Positions 1 through 11,311 of a stretch of 64,000 nucleotides of DNA are shown here, piece after piece. The stretch lies in the NCBI RefSeq assembly GCF_029635795.1, contig NZ_CP114280.1, positions 2,108,001-2,172,000 of the forward strand. The letters are read 5' to 3'. The position numbers and the translations under genes are program-made. This stretch comes from Dickeya lacustris (GTDB taxonomy: Bacteria > Pseudomonadota > Gammaproteobacteria > Enterobacterales > Enterobacteriaceae). Numbering within the stretch: position 1 is the first letter of the stretch; each line of letters begins with the position of its first letter. The notes below the pieces were generated by a model. That model worked only from the letters and a program-made list of their open reading frames with translations, ran no database searches and was not told the DNA's origin.

Positions 1-2569
1 CCGACAGGCGGCTTCTCTCCCAGCTAAACTCGCCGTCGCCAGCGTAGGGCTGCGGTAGCGCATCACCACTCTCGGCACGCCAGGCCAGATACACATCCTG
101 CGATTCTTCGCCTGTGCGGGTGAACAGCTCGGCGTCATCGCTCCAGCCGCGCTGTGCGGCGGCCACGCAGTACCCCAATGAAAACGTCAGCGAAGATTGC
201 GCCGCAACGGTGCGATCGCCCAGTTGCTTGCCTTGCGCCTGATAATCCCCCTCCTCCAGTATGGCAGGGGCCGCAATACGCTGCTCATACACGCTGTCTA
301 TCAGCAAGCGCGCCTCATCCGGCATGCGTAACGCCCCGCGCTCACGCAGTATTGCCTGGGTGCGCCACAACACCGCCTGATGCGAATACACCGCACCGGT
401 GCCACGCAATTCCGCGCCCAGCCAGTCGCGCCCGGCATCCGGTTGCCACGCCGGGGCCAGCACCCACAACACCGGCGCGGCGCGCGCGTCCCGCGCTGGC
501 GCGTCGTCACCCGGCGGTTTACAGCGCCCGTCCGCCCGGCGAATATGCCGTTGCAACCGCCCTGCGCGCTGGATTAACAAATCCACCGGTGCCAGGTCGC
601 TTATCATCACGTCCACATCGATATCCAGCGATTGCTCGACCACCTGCGTGGCAATCAGCACCTTGCCGCGCCGCGTCTCGCCGTTGCTGTGTTTGCCAAA
701 GCGCTCAATCGCCCTGTCTTCAATCGCGATACGGTCACAAAACGCAAACCGGCTGTGGAACAGCAACACGTCATCTGCGGCTATCTCACCGCCCTGACAC
801 AGTTGTTGCCAGGCGGTTATCGCGTCGTCCACCGTGTTGCGCACCCAACAGACACACAGCCCGCTCGCCACCGCCTGACGAATGCGCTCAATGGCCTCAG
901 CACGCTGGGATAACCACGCCACCTCGACGGTACGGCGCACCTCGGCACGGGTTGCCACCGGCCATTCATGCAGCGCCTGCGCATTGACCTGGGTAAACCA
1001 CGGATAGTCGGCCTGCTCTGCCAGTTGACCAGCCGGTTGCTGCACACCCCGGTAAAACGCCTGCACCAACCGCTCGCGCTGCGATGCCGCAAGCGTAGCC
1101 GTCAGAACGATCGCGCTGCCGCCCTGGCTGGCGTGGAAAGCCAGCAGGTTTTCCAGCAAGCGGCCGGTGTAGGCATCGTATGCATGCACCTCGTCCAGCA
1201 GCAGGATTTTGCCGCTCAACCCCAACAGGCGCAGCGACTGGTGCCGAAACGGCATCACCGCCATCAATGCCTGATCGAGCGTGCCGACGCCCACATCGGC
1301 CAGCAGCGCTTTCTTGCGCGAATCGGCAAACCACTGGTTGCACGCGGCACTGGCGCTCCCTTCATCCGGGCCGTAGCGCACCGGCCCGGCCTGCTCTGCG
1401 CCCCATAACGACAACCGGAAATCCGCCACCATATCGCGCGCGCCGTGCGCCAGCATCAGCGAAGGCAAACCGGACTCGCTAAACAGTGTGCGATAGGCTT
1501 GCGATAACCGGCGGTACATGGCGTTAGCGGTCGCCATGGTCGGCAGGCCGACATACAGCCCGTCGCCATATCCGGCGCTCAATAAGCGATGCGTCAGCAC
1601 CAATGCCGCCTCGGTCTTGCCTGCCCCGGTGACGTCTTCCAGTAAAAAAAGCTGCGGGCCGGGCGTACTGATATCCACCGTCATGGCCTGCTGCTGCAAC
1701 GGTGTCGGCTGGCTAATAAAAGGAAACAGCGCTGGCATGCCCTGAAACGGCGCAACGTCGCAGGCGGCGGGCAGACGCAGCACCGCGTTTTCCGCCTGCG
1801 GTAACGCATATTCACGCCAGTAATCCGCCAGCGCCATCGGCTGTGAGCAATAAGGGAAATCGGCCTGTGAGGAGCCTATCCAGTCCGCCAGTACCACACA
1901 ACCGGCCAGCGTCCAGCTGCGCTGCTGCAAAAGCGCGCGCCAGCTTTTATCGCAAAACGCATCGGGAAACGCGGTTAACTGCGGGAACACCGTGCGCAAA
2001 TCGGTCAGGTAAGCCTGCGCCGCCAGAATGTCATCCGGGTGAAACGCCAGCGCACCGTTATCGTCTTCCAGCGGCGGCTGACCATGGTGGCCGCACATCA
2101 AGCGCAGCCACTGATCCATCACATGATGGAATTTATCCGCGCGGGCAACCGCCGGTAGCCAGCCTGCGTCCTGCTCCCAGCGCTCGTAGAGCCGATGACG
2201 CCATAACCATAGCCCTAGCGAATCATGCCGCACTGGCGACGCATGCCCGGTGGCACGCACCAGCGGCGCATCAGGGTTCTGGTATAGCCGTTGAAAACTG
2301 CGGGCAAATTTACCGATATCGTGCCAGGCCAAAAACCATGCCAGCCATAACGCGGCGCGCTCTTCCTCTAATCCCAGCGAGCGCATGTGCTCGTGAACAT
2401 GAAAACGATGATGTTTCACCAGCCAATAACCACAGGCCGCCACATCCAGACAGTGATAAGGCAATAAATGATACGGCGCAGCGTTTTCATTTTCAGAAGA
2501 CGACTGTGCTTTACCCCAATAATGAAAATAAGGTGCAAATAACCGTTCCAAATGGACTGCCTCAGGCAT
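1..2569 (-). CDS. cas3: CRISPR-associated helicase/nuclease Cas3, type I-E (partial, C-terminus off window)
   Basis: Cas3 is the nuclease-helicase recruited by Cascade to nick and degrade target DNA. The reading frame is open from ATG at 2569 to the window edge (856 codons; the stop lies outside). An HD nuclease domain at the N-terminus has HYWGKA near residue 16, YHCLDVAA at 38-45 and WHDIGK at 82-87. Walker A (VTGAGKT) ends at T319, the DEVH box starts at D459, TAT follows, and motifs V/VI read ATQVVEQSLD and QRAGRLQRH. The HYWGK and YHCLDVAA wording matches the type I-E Cas3 of E. coli. A GAGGTG ribosome site precedes the ATG. Neighbouring cas genes would lie beyond position 1; no CRISPR repeat is visible in the window. 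Confidence 0.93.
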   Translation of the reverse strand, partial: MPEAVHLERLFAPYFHYWGKAQSSSENENAAPYHLLPYHCLDVAACGYWLVKHHRFHVHEHMRSLGLEEERAALWLAWFLAWHDIGKFARSFQRLYQNPDAPLVRATGHASPVRHDSLGLWLWRHRLYERWEQDAGWLPAVARADKFHHVMDQWLRLMCGHHGQPPLEDDNGALAFHPDDILAAQAYLTDLRTVFPQLTAFPDAFCDKSWRALLQQRSWTLAGCVVLADWIGSSQADFPYCSQPMALADYWREYALPQAENAVLRLPAACDVAPFQGMPALFPFISQPTPLQQQAMTVDISTPGPQLFLLEDVTGAGKTEAALVLTHRLLSAGYGDGLYVGLPTMATANAMYRRLSQAYRTLFSESGLPSLMLAHGARDMVADFRLSLWGAEQAGPVRYGPDEGSASAACNQWFADSRKKALLADVGVGTLDQALMAVMPFRHQSLRLLGLSGKILLLDEVHAYDAYTGRLLENLLAFHASQGGSAIVLTATLAASQRERLVQAFYRGVQQPAGQLAEQADYPWFTQVNAQALHEWPVATRAEVRRTVEVAWLSQRAEAIERIRQAVASGLCVCWVRNTVDDAITAWQQLCQGGEIAADDVLLFHSRFAFCDRIAIEDRAIERFGKHSNGETRRGKVLIATQVVEQSLDIDVDVMISDLAPVDLLIQRAGRLQRHIRRADGRCKPPGDDAPARDARAAPVLWVLAPAWQPDAGRDWLGAELRGTGAVYSHQAVLWRTQAILRERGALRMPDEARLLIDSVYEQRIAAPAILEEGDYQAQGKQLGDRTVAAQSSLTFSLGYCVAAAQRGWSDDAELFTRTGEESQDVYLAWRAESGDALPQPYAGDGEFSWERSRLS

Positions 2570-2570
2570 A

Positions 2571-2970
2571 ACACACCTCATCGGCTGATGAGTGATTGAC
2601 TATAAAGTATGGAAAATTAATATTCTGTGACAAGATAATTTTTATAAATAAAAAAGCGACTTAGCTTGCACATCGCCCTGACTCACTACCGTCTGTTGCA
2701 TCAGATAAATGAATTCTACGCTATACAGTATATGAGGATGGAATATATCAATCACGCCTAAACCGCTCTTTATTTTGATAATTTTGACACAACAAACATA
2801 TTTAGGATTTACTGTATTAGTTAGCACATAAATAATATTTAATAAAAAATATTACCTGCCATTTTTATTCTTTACGGTAAATAAAAGAATGACCGCCAAC
2901 GATAATATGACGATATCAAACCGTTAATTTTTCGTTACCTTCTGACATTTCCTCCCGCAGGCGCGCATCA
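2571..2970. other. AT-rich intergenic region between cas3 and scrK
   Basis: This stretch of about 400 bases separates divergently transcribed cas3 and scrK and is much richer in A+T than its flanks. It should hold the cas3 promoter on the minus strand and the distal part of the scrK promoter. AT-rich cas promoters of type I-E systems are known H-NS and LeuO targets in E. coli, so silencing here is plausible but inferred. I see no CRISPR repeat, tRNA or convincing gene; a 61-codon minus-strand frame at 2642-2827 has no recognisable features. Confidence 0.5.
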
Positions 2971-2979
2971 TTAAGTTGA

Positions 2980-3021
2980 TTAGCTAAACCGTTTCTTCTA
3001 TGTTAGCAAACAGTTTAGTCA
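2980..3021 (+). promoter_or_regulatory. Putative ScrR operators upstream of scrK
   Basis: TTAGCTAAACCGTTTC (from 2980) contains GCTAAACCG, one half of the GCTAAACCGGTTTAGC-type palindrome expected for sucrose-family LacI repressors. The same half occurs on the opposite strand before scrY. A second related copy, TTAGCAAACAGTTTAG, lies at 3003-3018, just before the scrK start. Both sit where a repressor would block transcription of scrK. The assignment rests on the shared motif and on the linked scrR gene; it is inferred. Confidence 0.55.
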
Positions 3022-3041
3022 TTCTGAAAAAGAGAGCCATC

Positions 3042-3962
3042 ATGTCTCATAAAGTATGGGTTTTGGGCGATGCCGTCGTTGACCTTATTCCTGAAGACGA
3101 GGAACGCTACCTGAAATGTCCCGGCGGCGCACCGGCCAATGTTGCCGTCGGCGTGGCGCGCCTCGGCGGTGCGAGCGGCTTTATCGGCCGGGTAGGCGAT
3201 GATGCCTTTGGCCGTTTCCTGAAACAGGTGTTAGCGCAAGAACAGGTAGACATACGCCATATGCTGCTGGATAGCGATCAGCGTACCTCAACGGTGGTCG
3301 TCAGCCTGGATGACCACGGTGAGCGCACCTTCACGTTTATGGTGCGGCCCAGCGCCGATCTGTTTTTACAACCGCAAGACCTGCCCGTTTTCAAACGCGG
3401 CGAATGGCTGCACCTGTGCTCGATTGCCCTCTCGCGCGAGCCGTCACGCACCACGGCGCTGGAAGCGATGCGCCGCATCCGCGCCGCGCAAGGCTGGGTC
3501 AGCTTTGACCCCAACATTCGCCCCGATCTCTGGCGCAACGAAGAGGAGTTGCGCGCCTGTCTGGATAGCGCGCTGGCACTGGCCGATGTGGTGAAGCTCT
3601 CCGAAGAGGAGTTCTGGTTTCTTGGCGGCACGACCGACTTACATCAGGGCGCAGCCCTGCTGATGCAGCGTTACCCCATCAAGCGGCTGTTGATTACACA
3701 GGGCGGCGACGGCGTCTGGCTGCATGACGGCCAGCAATTGCGCCACTTCCCGGCGCTACGGGTAAACCCGATTGACACCACTGGCGCAGGCGATGCGTTC
3801 GTCGCTGGCATGCTGGCGGCGCTGGCGCGTTACGACAGCCTGTACCAGCCGGAAGACTGGCAGGCGGTGCTGGCGCAGGCGCAGCGTTGCGGCGCGCTGG
3901 CAACCACCGCAAAAGGCGCGATGACGGCCCTGCCGTTTGCCCATCAGCTGTTCACGGTTTAA
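3042..3962 (+). CDS. scrK: Fructokinase of the sucrose operon
   Basis: ScrK is an ATP-dependent PfkB-family fructokinase that converts the fructose released from sucrose-6-phosphate into fructose-6-phosphate in the cytoplasm. The 306-residue product begins MSHKVWVLGDAVVDLIPE, has the glycine-rich CPGGAPANVAVGVARLGG and IGRVGDD segments typical of the family, and carries the signature DTTGAGDAF with catalytic Asp at residue 251. ATG at 3042 was chosen over an in-frame ATG at 3000 because GAGAG precedes it at good spacing and the N-terminus then matches known ScrK proteins (about 307 residues). It is the first gene of scrKYABR; scrY follows after 185 bases with its own promoter signals. Confidence 0.95.
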   Translation: MSHKVWVLGDAVVDLIPEDEERYLKCPGGAPANVAVGVARLGGASGFIGRVGDDAFGRFLKQVLAQEQVDIRHMLLDSDQRTSTVVVSLDDHGERTFTFMVRPSADLFLQPQDLPVFKRGEWLHLCSIALSREPSRTTALEAMRRIRAAQGWVSFDPNIRPDLWRNEEELRACLDSALALADVVKLSEEEFWFLGGTTDLHQGAALLMQRYPIKRLLITQGGDGVWLHDGQQLRHFPALRVNPIDTTGAGDAFVAGMLAALARYDSLYQPEDWQAVLAQAQRCGALATTAKGAMTALPFAHQLFTV

Positions 3963-4008
3963 TCAATCGCGCGCCCCCAGGCCAGCGTCATCCATGCTGG
4001 CCGGGTTT

Positions 4009-4024
4009 TGCAAACGCGATCACA
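4009..4024 (+). promoter_or_regulatory. Putative CRP site upstream of scrY
   Basis: TGCAA-N6-TCACA at 4009-4024 matches 8 of the 10 conserved bases of the CRP consensus TGTGA-N6-TCACA. Its centre lies about 70 bases upstream of the start point implied by the proposed promoter at 4052-4080, a spacing used by class I CRP promoters. CRP control of scr genes is established in enteric bacteria; this particular site is inferred. Confidence 0.5.
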
Positions 4025-4051
4025 GTTAGCACTGCGGGAAAATAAAATTCC

Positions 4052-4080
4052 TTGCCAATTCCCTCTGCGGGCATTTAGTT
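4052..4080 (+). promoter_or_regulatory. Putative scrY promoter
   Basis: TTGCCA at 4052-4057 and TTAGTT at 4075-4080 are separated by 17 bases and resemble sigma-70 -35 and -10 elements, with a weak -10. The palindromic ScrR-type operator begins a few bases downstream, so the predicted start point would fall at or inside the operator, consistent with repression. No experimental support is available. Confidence 0.4.
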
Positions 4081-4087
4081 TTCTCTG

Positions 4088-5764
<1,677 letters not shown>

Positions 5765-5777
5765 CCATTAACGGGGC

Positions 5778-5800
5778 CCGTCACCGCCAGACGGTGACGG
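5778..5800 (+). other. Intercistronic hairpin between scrY and scrA
   Basis: CCGTCACCG (5778-5786) and CGGTGACGG (5792-5800) form a perfect 9-bp stem with a 5-base loop. No T-run follows, so it is unlikely to be a full terminator. A stable hairpin between an abundant porin and its transporter could protect the scrY message or adjust the scrY:scrA ratio; this is inference. Confidence 0.6.
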
Positions 5801-5836
5801 ACATATGCCCATCGGTTGTTGATAATGAGGAATAGT

Positions 5837-7207
5837 ATGGATATTCGTGCCACTGCAGCCTCCCTGCTCCCGTTACTGGGTGGTAAGGACAATATCGCCA
5901 GCGCCGCCCACTGCGCCACTCGCTTGCGCCTGGTGCTAAACGATGACGGGCTGGCGGATAAAGCCGCTATCGAAAAACTCGAAGGCGTAAAAGGGTGTTT
6001 CCAGAACGCAGGCCAGATGCAGATAATCTTTGGCTCAGGCCTGGTGAACAAAGTGTATGCGGAATTTATTCAGGTCGCCGATATCACCGAAGCCAGCACC
6101 CGTGATACCGCGACGCTGGCCGCGCAAAAACTCAATCCGCTCCAGCGGTTAGCCCGGTTATTGTCCAACATTTTCGTGCCGATTATTCCGGCGATTGTGG
6201 CCTCCGGGCTGCTGATGGGCCTGTTGGGTATGATCAAGACCTATGGCTGGGTCGATGCCGGTAGCGCCATTTTCGTGATGCTGGACATGTTCAGCTCTGC
6301 GGCGTTTATCATTCTGCCCGTCCTGATTGGTTTTACGGCGGCGCGCGAGTTTGGCGGCAACCCGTATCTGGGCGCGACACTGGGCGGCATTCTCACTCAC
6401 CCGGCGCTCACTAACGCCTGGGGCGTGGCCGGGGGTTTCAAGACCATGCATTTGTTCGGTCTGGAATTCGCGATGATAGGCTATCAGGGCACGGTGTTCC
6501 CGGTGCTGTTGGCCGTTTGGTTTATGAGCCTGGTGGAAAAACGGCTGCGCCGCGTGGTGCCAAACGCGCTGGATATCATCGTCACGCCTTTTTTGACGGT
6601 GATTATCTCCGGTTTCGTTGCCATGCTGGTGATCGGCCCAGCCGGACGCATGCTGGGCGATGGCATCTCATTGGTGCTCAGTTCACTGATAAGCCACGCA
6701 GGTTGGCTGGCGGGGTTGCTGTTTGGCGGGCTGTATTCCGCGATAGTCATCACCGGTGTTCACCACAGTTTTCACGCTATTGAAGCCGGTCTGTTGGGCA
6801 ATCCGTCAATCGGCGTGAACTTCTTGCTGCCTATCTGGGCCATGGCGAATGTGGCGCAAGGCGGTGCGTGTCTGGCAGTGTATTTCAAAACGAAAGACAG
6901 CAAAATCCGCGCCATTGCCGTACCTTCGGCGCTCTCTTGTCTGCTTGGCATCACCGAAGCGGCCATTTTCGGTATCAACCTGCGCTTTATCAAACCGTTT
7001 TTGGCGGCGTTGACCGGCGGTGCGCTTGGCGGAGCCTGGGTGGTCGCCAACCATGTCAACATGACCGCTGTCGGCCTGACAGGTTTGCCGGGGCTGGCTA
7101 TCGTACAGCCTGGTTCGCTGCTGAATTACCTGATTGGTATGGTGATCGCTTTTGGCAGTGCCTTTGTGCTCTCGCTGTTGCTGAAATACAAAATGGACAA
7201 CGCATAG
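5837..7207 (+). CDS. scrA: Sucrose-specific PTS permease, EIIBC component
   Basis: ScrA imports sucrose and phosphorylates it to sucrose-6-phosphate, taking phosphate from a separate EIIA (typically the glucose EIIA, Crr, since no EIIA domain is present). The 456-residue protein starts with an IIB domain whose phosphorylated cysteine is C26 in HCATRLRLVL. About ten hydrophobic IIC segments follow, with the conserved GITEAAIFG sugar-binding motif near residue 378. ATG at 5837 is preceded by TGAGGAA at ideal spacing and gives the usual family length (455-456). It lies 12 bases before scrB. Confidence 0.95.
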   Translation: MDIRATAASLLPLLGGKDNIASAAHCATRLRLVLNDDGLADKAAIEKLEGVKGCFQNAGQMQIIFGSGLVNKVYAEFIQVADITEASTRDTATLAAQKLNPLQRLARLLSNIFVPIIPAIVASGLLMGLLGMIKTYGWVDAGSAIFVMLDMFSSAAFIILPVLIGFTAAREFGGNPYLGATLGGILTHPALTNAWGVAGGFKTMHLFGLEFAMIGYQGTVFPVLLAVWFMSLVEKRLRRVVPNALDIIVTPFLTVIISGFVAMLVIGPAGRMLGDGISLVLSSLISHAGWLAGLLFGGLYSAIVITGVHHSFHAIEAGLLGNPSIGVNFLLPIWAMANVAQGGACLAVYFKTKDSKIRAIAVPSALSCLLGITEAAIFGINLRFIKPFLAALTGGALGGAWVVANHVNMTAVGLTGLPGLAIVQPGSLLNYLIGMVIAFGSAFVLSLLLKYKMDNA

Positions 7208-7219
7208 GACACGCATCAC

Positions 7220-8632
7220 ATGAAGGAAATCCACCTGTTAAAACGCATGGCGTACTCGCTGATGTCTGGGCCATCGCGACAGTCATACGATCCGTATCGG
7301 CCGCAGTGGCACCTGTCGCCGTTAGTCGGGCTGATGAACGATCCTAACGGCTTTGTACAGTACAAAGGACGCTACCATCTGTTTTATCAGTGGAACCCGC
7401 TGGCCTGCGCCCACGGAGCCAAATTCTGGGGGCACTGGAGCTCGGCGGATCTGGTGCACTGGCGTCACGAACCGGTGGCGCTGGTGCCCGCACAAGACTA
7501 TGAAAGCCACGGCTGTTACTCCGGCTCGGCGGTGGTGGATGGCGACCGGTTAGCGCTGATGTATACCGGTAATGTGAAGTATGACGACGGTTCGCGCACC
7601 GCTTATCAATGTCTGGCTTATGCCACCCCGGCGGGCGATTTTGACAAAATCGGCCCGGTATTATCGCTGCCGCCAGGCTATACCGGCCATGTGCGCGACC
7701 CAAAAGTCTGGCAGCATCAGGGCCACTGGTACATGGTGCTTGGCGCACAAGACCTCGATTTACAAGGTAAAATCTTGCTTTATCGCTCATCGGATCTGCG
7801 TGACTGGCATTTGCTGGGAGAGATTGCCGGTTCGCGGCTAAATGGCCTGGGCGAGTTTGGCTACATGTGGGAGTGCCCGGATCTGTTTACGCTGGGTGAG
7901 GCCGACGTGCTGCTCTGCTGCCCACAAGGTTTGCCTGCCGAAGAGGAGCGCAATCTCAACACGCATCAGTCTGGTTATTTCGTCGGCGCGCTGGATTACG
8001 CCACCGCGCGCTTTGACCATCAGGCCTTCCATGAGCTGGATGCCGGGTTTGAATTCTACGCCCCGCAAACCACCTGTGATGACAGCGGCAGAAGGCTACT
8101 GTTTGGCTGGATGGGCATACCGGATCAGGACGAGTTCTGCCAGCCGACCCTTAACCACGGCTGGCTCCACACCATGACTTGCCCGCGTGAGCTCACGCTA
8201 CATGAGGGCAGAATATATCAACAACCCGCGCGTGAATTGCAAACGCTGCGCCAGTTGGAGCACCTGTGGCAAGGCGTGGCCGACTACGCGCCCGCTCTGC
8301 CAATAGGCAGCGCAGAGCTGACGCTCGAGACACAAGGTGAATTCCAGATTCATTTTGCCGGGATCATGGTGCTGTGCTGGGACGGTGAGCGCCTGACGTT
8401 AAGCCGCCGTAACCGGCGCACCAATGAACCGGAGCACCGCTACTGGCATGATGGCCCGCTGCATCATCTGCACATATTATGTGACCGCTCTAGCGTGGAA
8501 ATTTTTATCAACCATGGTCAGGGGGTAATGTCATCGCGTTATTTTCCTGATTGCGATGCCACCGCCAGCTTCAGTGGTTCCGGGCACATTACGCTGCGGC
8601 ACTGGCTGTTAGCCCCGTGCGTGATAGAATAG
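7220..8632 (+). CDS. scrB: Sucrose-6-phosphate hydrolase (invertase, GH32)
   Basis: ScrB cleaves sucrose-6-phosphate into glucose-6-phosphate and fructose in the cytoplasm. The 470-residue protein shows the GH32 motifs in order: LMNDPNG with nucleophile D41, RDP with D160, and WECPD with acid/base E218. A C-terminal beta-sandwich region follows and includes [20 protein letters not shown]. The start at 7220 has an AGGAC element about ten bases upstream; an in-frame ATG at 7247 is a weaker alternative. There is no signal peptide, as expected for an enzyme acting after PTS uptake. Confidence 0.95.
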   Translation: MKEIHLLKRMAYSLMSGPSRQSYDPYRPQWHLSPLVGLMNDPNGFVQYKGRYHLFYQWNPLACAHGAKFWGHWSSADLVHWRHEPVALVPAQDYESHGCYSGSAVVDGDRLALMYTGNVKYDDGSRTAYQCLAYATPAGDFDKIGPVLSLPPGYTGHVRDPKVWQHQGHWYMVLGAQDLDLQGKILLYRSSDLRDWHLLGEIAGSRLNGLGEFGYMWECPDLFTLGEADVLLCCPQGLPAEEERNLNTHQSGYFVGALDYATARFDHQAFHELDAGFEFYAPQTTCDDSGRRLLFGWMGIPDQDEFCQPTLNHGWLHTMTCPRELTLHEGRIYQQPARELQTLRQLEHLWQGVADYAPALPIGSAELTLETQGEFQIHFAGIMVLCWDGERLTLSRRNRRTNEPEHRYWHDGPLHHLHILCDRSSVEIFINHGQGVMSSRYFPDCDATASFSGSGHITLRHWLLAPCVIE

Positions 8633-8681
8633 GACTCCTTTTCATGCCATTGATGGCACAGCACTTGCAAAAGATACCACG

Positions 8682-9701
8682 GTGAAACCAACCAAACGCG
8701 TCACAATCAGCGACATCGCCAGGCTGGCTGGCGTGTCGAAATCCACCGCCAGTCTGGTGCTTAACGGCCGCAGCAAAGAGTTCCGGGTGTCAGATGAAAC
8801 CCGCGACCGCGTGCTGGCGCTGGCGCAACAGCAGCGTTACCAGCCCAGCATTCATGCCCGTTCCCTACGCTCAAACCGCAGTAATACGCTGGGGTTGGTG
8901 GTGCCGGAAATGACGAACTACGGATTTGCCGTTATCTCCCGCGAGCTGGAGTGCCTGTGTCGCGAGGCCGGTTTACAGCTACTGATAGCCTGTACCGATG
9001 AGAACGCCGCACAGGAGATGATGGCCGTCAACAGCCTGATCCAACGACAGGTAGACGGCCTGATTGTCGCCTCCAGCATGTTAAGCGACGTTGAATATCA
9101 GAAGATCAACCAACAGTTGCCAGTATTGCAGTTTGACCGGGTCATCGGTGACTCTTCGTTGCCGATGGTGGTATCAGAAGCGGTGGAGTCAACGGCAACG
9201 CTGGTGGAAAATATCGCACGCCAGCGCCCGGATGAGTTCTATTTCATCGGCGGTCAGGCGCGAATCTCGCCGACCCGTGACCGGCTGGCCGGGTTTCAGC
9301 TTGGGCTGGAGCGCGCCGGGCTAGCCTGCCCGACCGAGTGGATTATCCATGGCAGTTACCACTCCAGCGCCGGTTATGAGATGTTTGCGCAACTGTGCGC
9401 CAGACTGGGGCGGCCGCCTAAGGCGCTGTTTACCGCCGCCTGCGGCCTACTCGAAGGGGTTCTGCGCTACCTGAATCAACACAATCTCATGGATTGTGAT
9501 ATGCGCTTATGCAGCTTTGACGACCACTATCTGTTTGATTGCCTGCCAATGAAAATCGACACCGTTGCGCAGGATTGCGAAACGCTGGCACGCAACAGCT
9601 TTGAGATGATAAACCAGCTTATCGCCGGGCAACCGCTGACGGAAAGCCGGGTCTATGTTCCTACACGCCTGCACTGGCGCTACCCAGGCTTACATCACTG
9701 A
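8682..9701 (+). CDS. scrR: Sucrose operon repressor (LacI family)
   Basis: ScrR represses scr transcription and is released by fructose or fructose-1-phosphate in characterised systems. The 339-residue protein has an N-terminal helix-turn-helix ([23 protein letters not shown], residues 7-29), a hinge, and a periplasmic-binding-protein-like sensor domain with [18 protein letters not shown]. The start is GTG at 8682, 49 bases after scrB. Its likely operators are the GCTAAACCG-containing palindromes before scrK and scrY. A transcription terminator shared with exbD lies downstream at 9734-9756. Confidence 0.92.
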   Translation: MKPTKRVTISDIARLAGVSKSTASLVLNGRSKEFRVSDETRDRVLALAQQQRYQPSIHARSLRSNRSNTLGLVVPEMTNYGFAVISRELECLCREAGLQLLIACTDENAAQEMMAVNSLIQRQVDGLIVASSMLSDVEYQKINQQLPVLQFDRVIGDSSLPMVVSEAVESTATLVENIARQRPDEFYFIGGQARISPTRDRLAGFQLGLERAGLACPTEWIIHGSYHSSAGYEMFAQLCARLGRPPKALFTAACGLLEGVLRYLNQHNLMDCDMRLCSFDDHYLFDCLPMKIDTVAQDCETLARNSFEMINQLIAGQPLTESRVYVPTRLHWRYPGLHH

Positions 9702-9727
9702 CAGCCATGTCGGGCTATCTTCAGACA

Positions 9728-9756
9728 TAAAAAAACCACCGCTGTTAGCGGTGGTT
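9728..9756 (-). terminator. Rho-independent terminator for exbBD
   Basis: AACCACCGCT (9734-9743) and AGCGGTGGTT (9747-9756) form a 10-bp stem with a 3-base loop. On the minus strand the stem is followed by a run of seven T residues, so it terminates exbBD. The + strand tail is only TCTGATAA, so termination of scrR from the other side would be weak. Confidence 0.8.
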
Positions 9757-9888
9757 CTGATAATGCCGTCCCTGATTAAGCAAGCGCGAGACCTTGCCAT
9801 GTCAAACCCTGCTGCTGCGACATCACCGGGAATACGCGCCTCAGCGTTCTTTTACCCCAACGCTCTGTCACCCCAGCGTACCTTCGCC

Positions 9889-10308
9889 TCAGCGTACTTT
9901 CTCTGCCCCCATCAGGCCAATTTTGAGATAGCCCGCGTCACGCAGCGAATCCATCACCCGCATCAGGGTTTCATAATCCACGCTTTTATCTGCCTGGAAA
10001 AAGATTGTGGTGTCTTTATTACCCTGCGTTTTTGCCGCCAGTGCCTGCGGCAACAGCGCTTCGCTGATGGCGTCATCGCCCAGATAAAGCTGTTTATCCG
10101 CTTTGACCGTCAGGAATACCGGTTTTTCCGGGCGAGGTTGCGGCGTGGCGCTGGAGGCAGGCAAATTCACGCGTACATCCACCGTTGCCAGCGGTGCTGC
10201 CACCATAAAGATAATCAACAGCACCAGCATGACATCAATAAACGGCGTGACGTTGATATCATGCATTTCGCCGTTTTCACTCTGCCCGTCGTTTAAATGT
10301 ATCGCCAT
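9889..10308 (-). CDS. exbD: TonB-system energiser ExbD
   Basis: ExbD forms a proton-driven motor with ExbB that powers TonB-dependent uptake of siderophores and vitamin B12 through the outer membrane. The 139-residue protein has a short cytoplasmic N-terminus, one transmembrane helix containing the essential aspartate in TPFIDVMLVLLIIFMV (near residue 25), and a periplasmic domain ending DAGYLKIGLMGAEKVR. It begins four bases after exbB stops, so the two are translated as one unit. Length matches the family (about 141). Confidence 0.95.
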   Translation of the reverse strand: MAIHLNDGQSENGEMHDINVTPFIDVMLVLLIIFMVAAPLATVDVRVNLPASSATPQPRPEKPVFLTVKADKQLYLGDDAISEALLPQALAAKTQGNKDTTIFFQADKSVDYETLMRVMDSLRDAGYLKIGLMGAEKVR

Positions 10309-10312
10309 CGCG

Positions 10313-11224
10313 TTACCCTACCCGCAGCGTGTGGGCCGGAGCTGAGACACGAATGCCGTTACTGGCGGCGATGTCCAAATCACGGCTTTGCAGCAGTAGC
10401 ACCTGTGCCGCCACATCACTCACGATAGCTTTATAACTGGCCGTCCAGCGGGCGAACACATTATAAATCACCACGGCCGGGATCGCTGCCACCAACCCGA
10501 TAGCGGTGGCTAACAGCGCTTCAGCAATCCCCGGCGCTACCACAGCCAGATTGGTGGTTTGCGACTGGGCGATGCCAATAAAGCTGTTCATGATGCCCCA
10601 CACCGTACCGAACAGACCGATAAACGGCGCGATGGCACCAACGGTCGCCAGATAGCCGGTGCCTCGTCCCATCTGACGTCCGGTTGCCGCAACGCGGCGT
10701 TCCAGGCGGAAAGCGGTACGCTCTTTAATACCGCTATTGTCATCTGAACGGGCTGAGAGCTCTTGTTCGTTACGGGCGTCGGCCAATAATTGCAGTGTCA
10801 CGCTGCCTGGAGTGAACACCCCGGCAATATCGGTGGCGTCATCGAATGTGCGTGCGTCACTCAACGCCTGATGCTCGCGATGAATACGCTTTTTCGCCGC
10901 CATCAGGCTGATACTTTTACTAAAGAAAATCGCCCAGGTGACGACCGATGCCAACAGCAGCCCTATCATGACGGTTTTCACCACGATATCAGCGTGCTGG
11001 TACATTCCCCAGACGGATAAATCCGTGCGCATCATACCGTTGGCTGTCGCCGTCGGCGCGCCGACGGCCAAGGGTACCGGGGCTGGTGCCGCCACTGCGT
11101 GCCCTGCCATCACGATTGACAGCGCCACGACCCCCAGCCGACAGGCCACAGCCCGAAACATGCTGCCGGACTTGTGCCAGACTGAAGAACCCCGTTGCTT
11201 AATAGTATTGTCAGCCGTATACAC
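10313..11224 (-). CDS. exbB: TonB-system energiser ExbB, with N-terminal extension
   Basis: ExbB is the multi-spanning inner membrane part of the ExbBD proton motor. The 303-residue product is about 60 residues longer than E. coli ExbB (244). The extra N-terminus contains a hydrophobic stretch (ACRLGVVALSIVMAGHAVA) that looks like a cleavable signal peptide, as described for Serratia marcescens ExbB. The conserved domain shows LATVGAIAPFIGLFGTVWGI and NLAVVAPGIAEALLATAIG. GTG at 11224 is chosen because GGAGG lies seven bases upstream. A Fur box lies about 90 bases upstream. Confidence 0.92.
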   Translation of the reverse strand: MYTADNTIKQRGSSVWHKSGSMFRAVACRLGVVALSIVMAGHAVAAPAPVPLAVGAPTATANGMMRTDLSVWGMYQHADIVVKTVMIGLLLASVVTWAIFFSKSISLMAAKKRIHREHQALSDARTFDDATDIAGVFTPGSVTLQLLADARNEQELSARSDDNSGIKERTAFRLERRVAATGRQMGRGTGYLATVGAIAPFIGLFGTVWGIMNSFIGIAQSQTTNLAVVAPGIAEALLATAIGLVAAIPAVVIYNVFARWTASYKAIVSDVAAQVLLLQSRDLDIAASNGIRVSAPAHTLRVG

Positions 11225-11311
11225 GCTGTGCCTCCGCCAAATGATCTCGACTATAACTCCGGGCCGTTCGCCCTTGTGATGGCGAAAATGATACCAAACC
11301 CAGAATTAATT

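Noticed and set aside
154..987. 277-codon + strand open frame over cas3
   Set aside because: It lies antisense to the conserved cas3 frame; the Arg/Pro/Ala-rich translation resembles no protein and is typical of mirrored frames in GC-rich DNA.
1843..2571. 242-codon + strand open frame over the 5' part of cas3
   Set aside because: It is antisense to the HD domain of cas3 and shows no domain features.
2642..2827. 61-codon minus-strand frame upstream of cas3
   Set aside because: It sits in AT-rich DNA with no clear ribosome site or recognisable homology.
2571..3041. Possible CRISPR array beside cas3
   Set aside because: No direct repeats of 28-29 bases with regular spacers are present here or elsewhere in the window.
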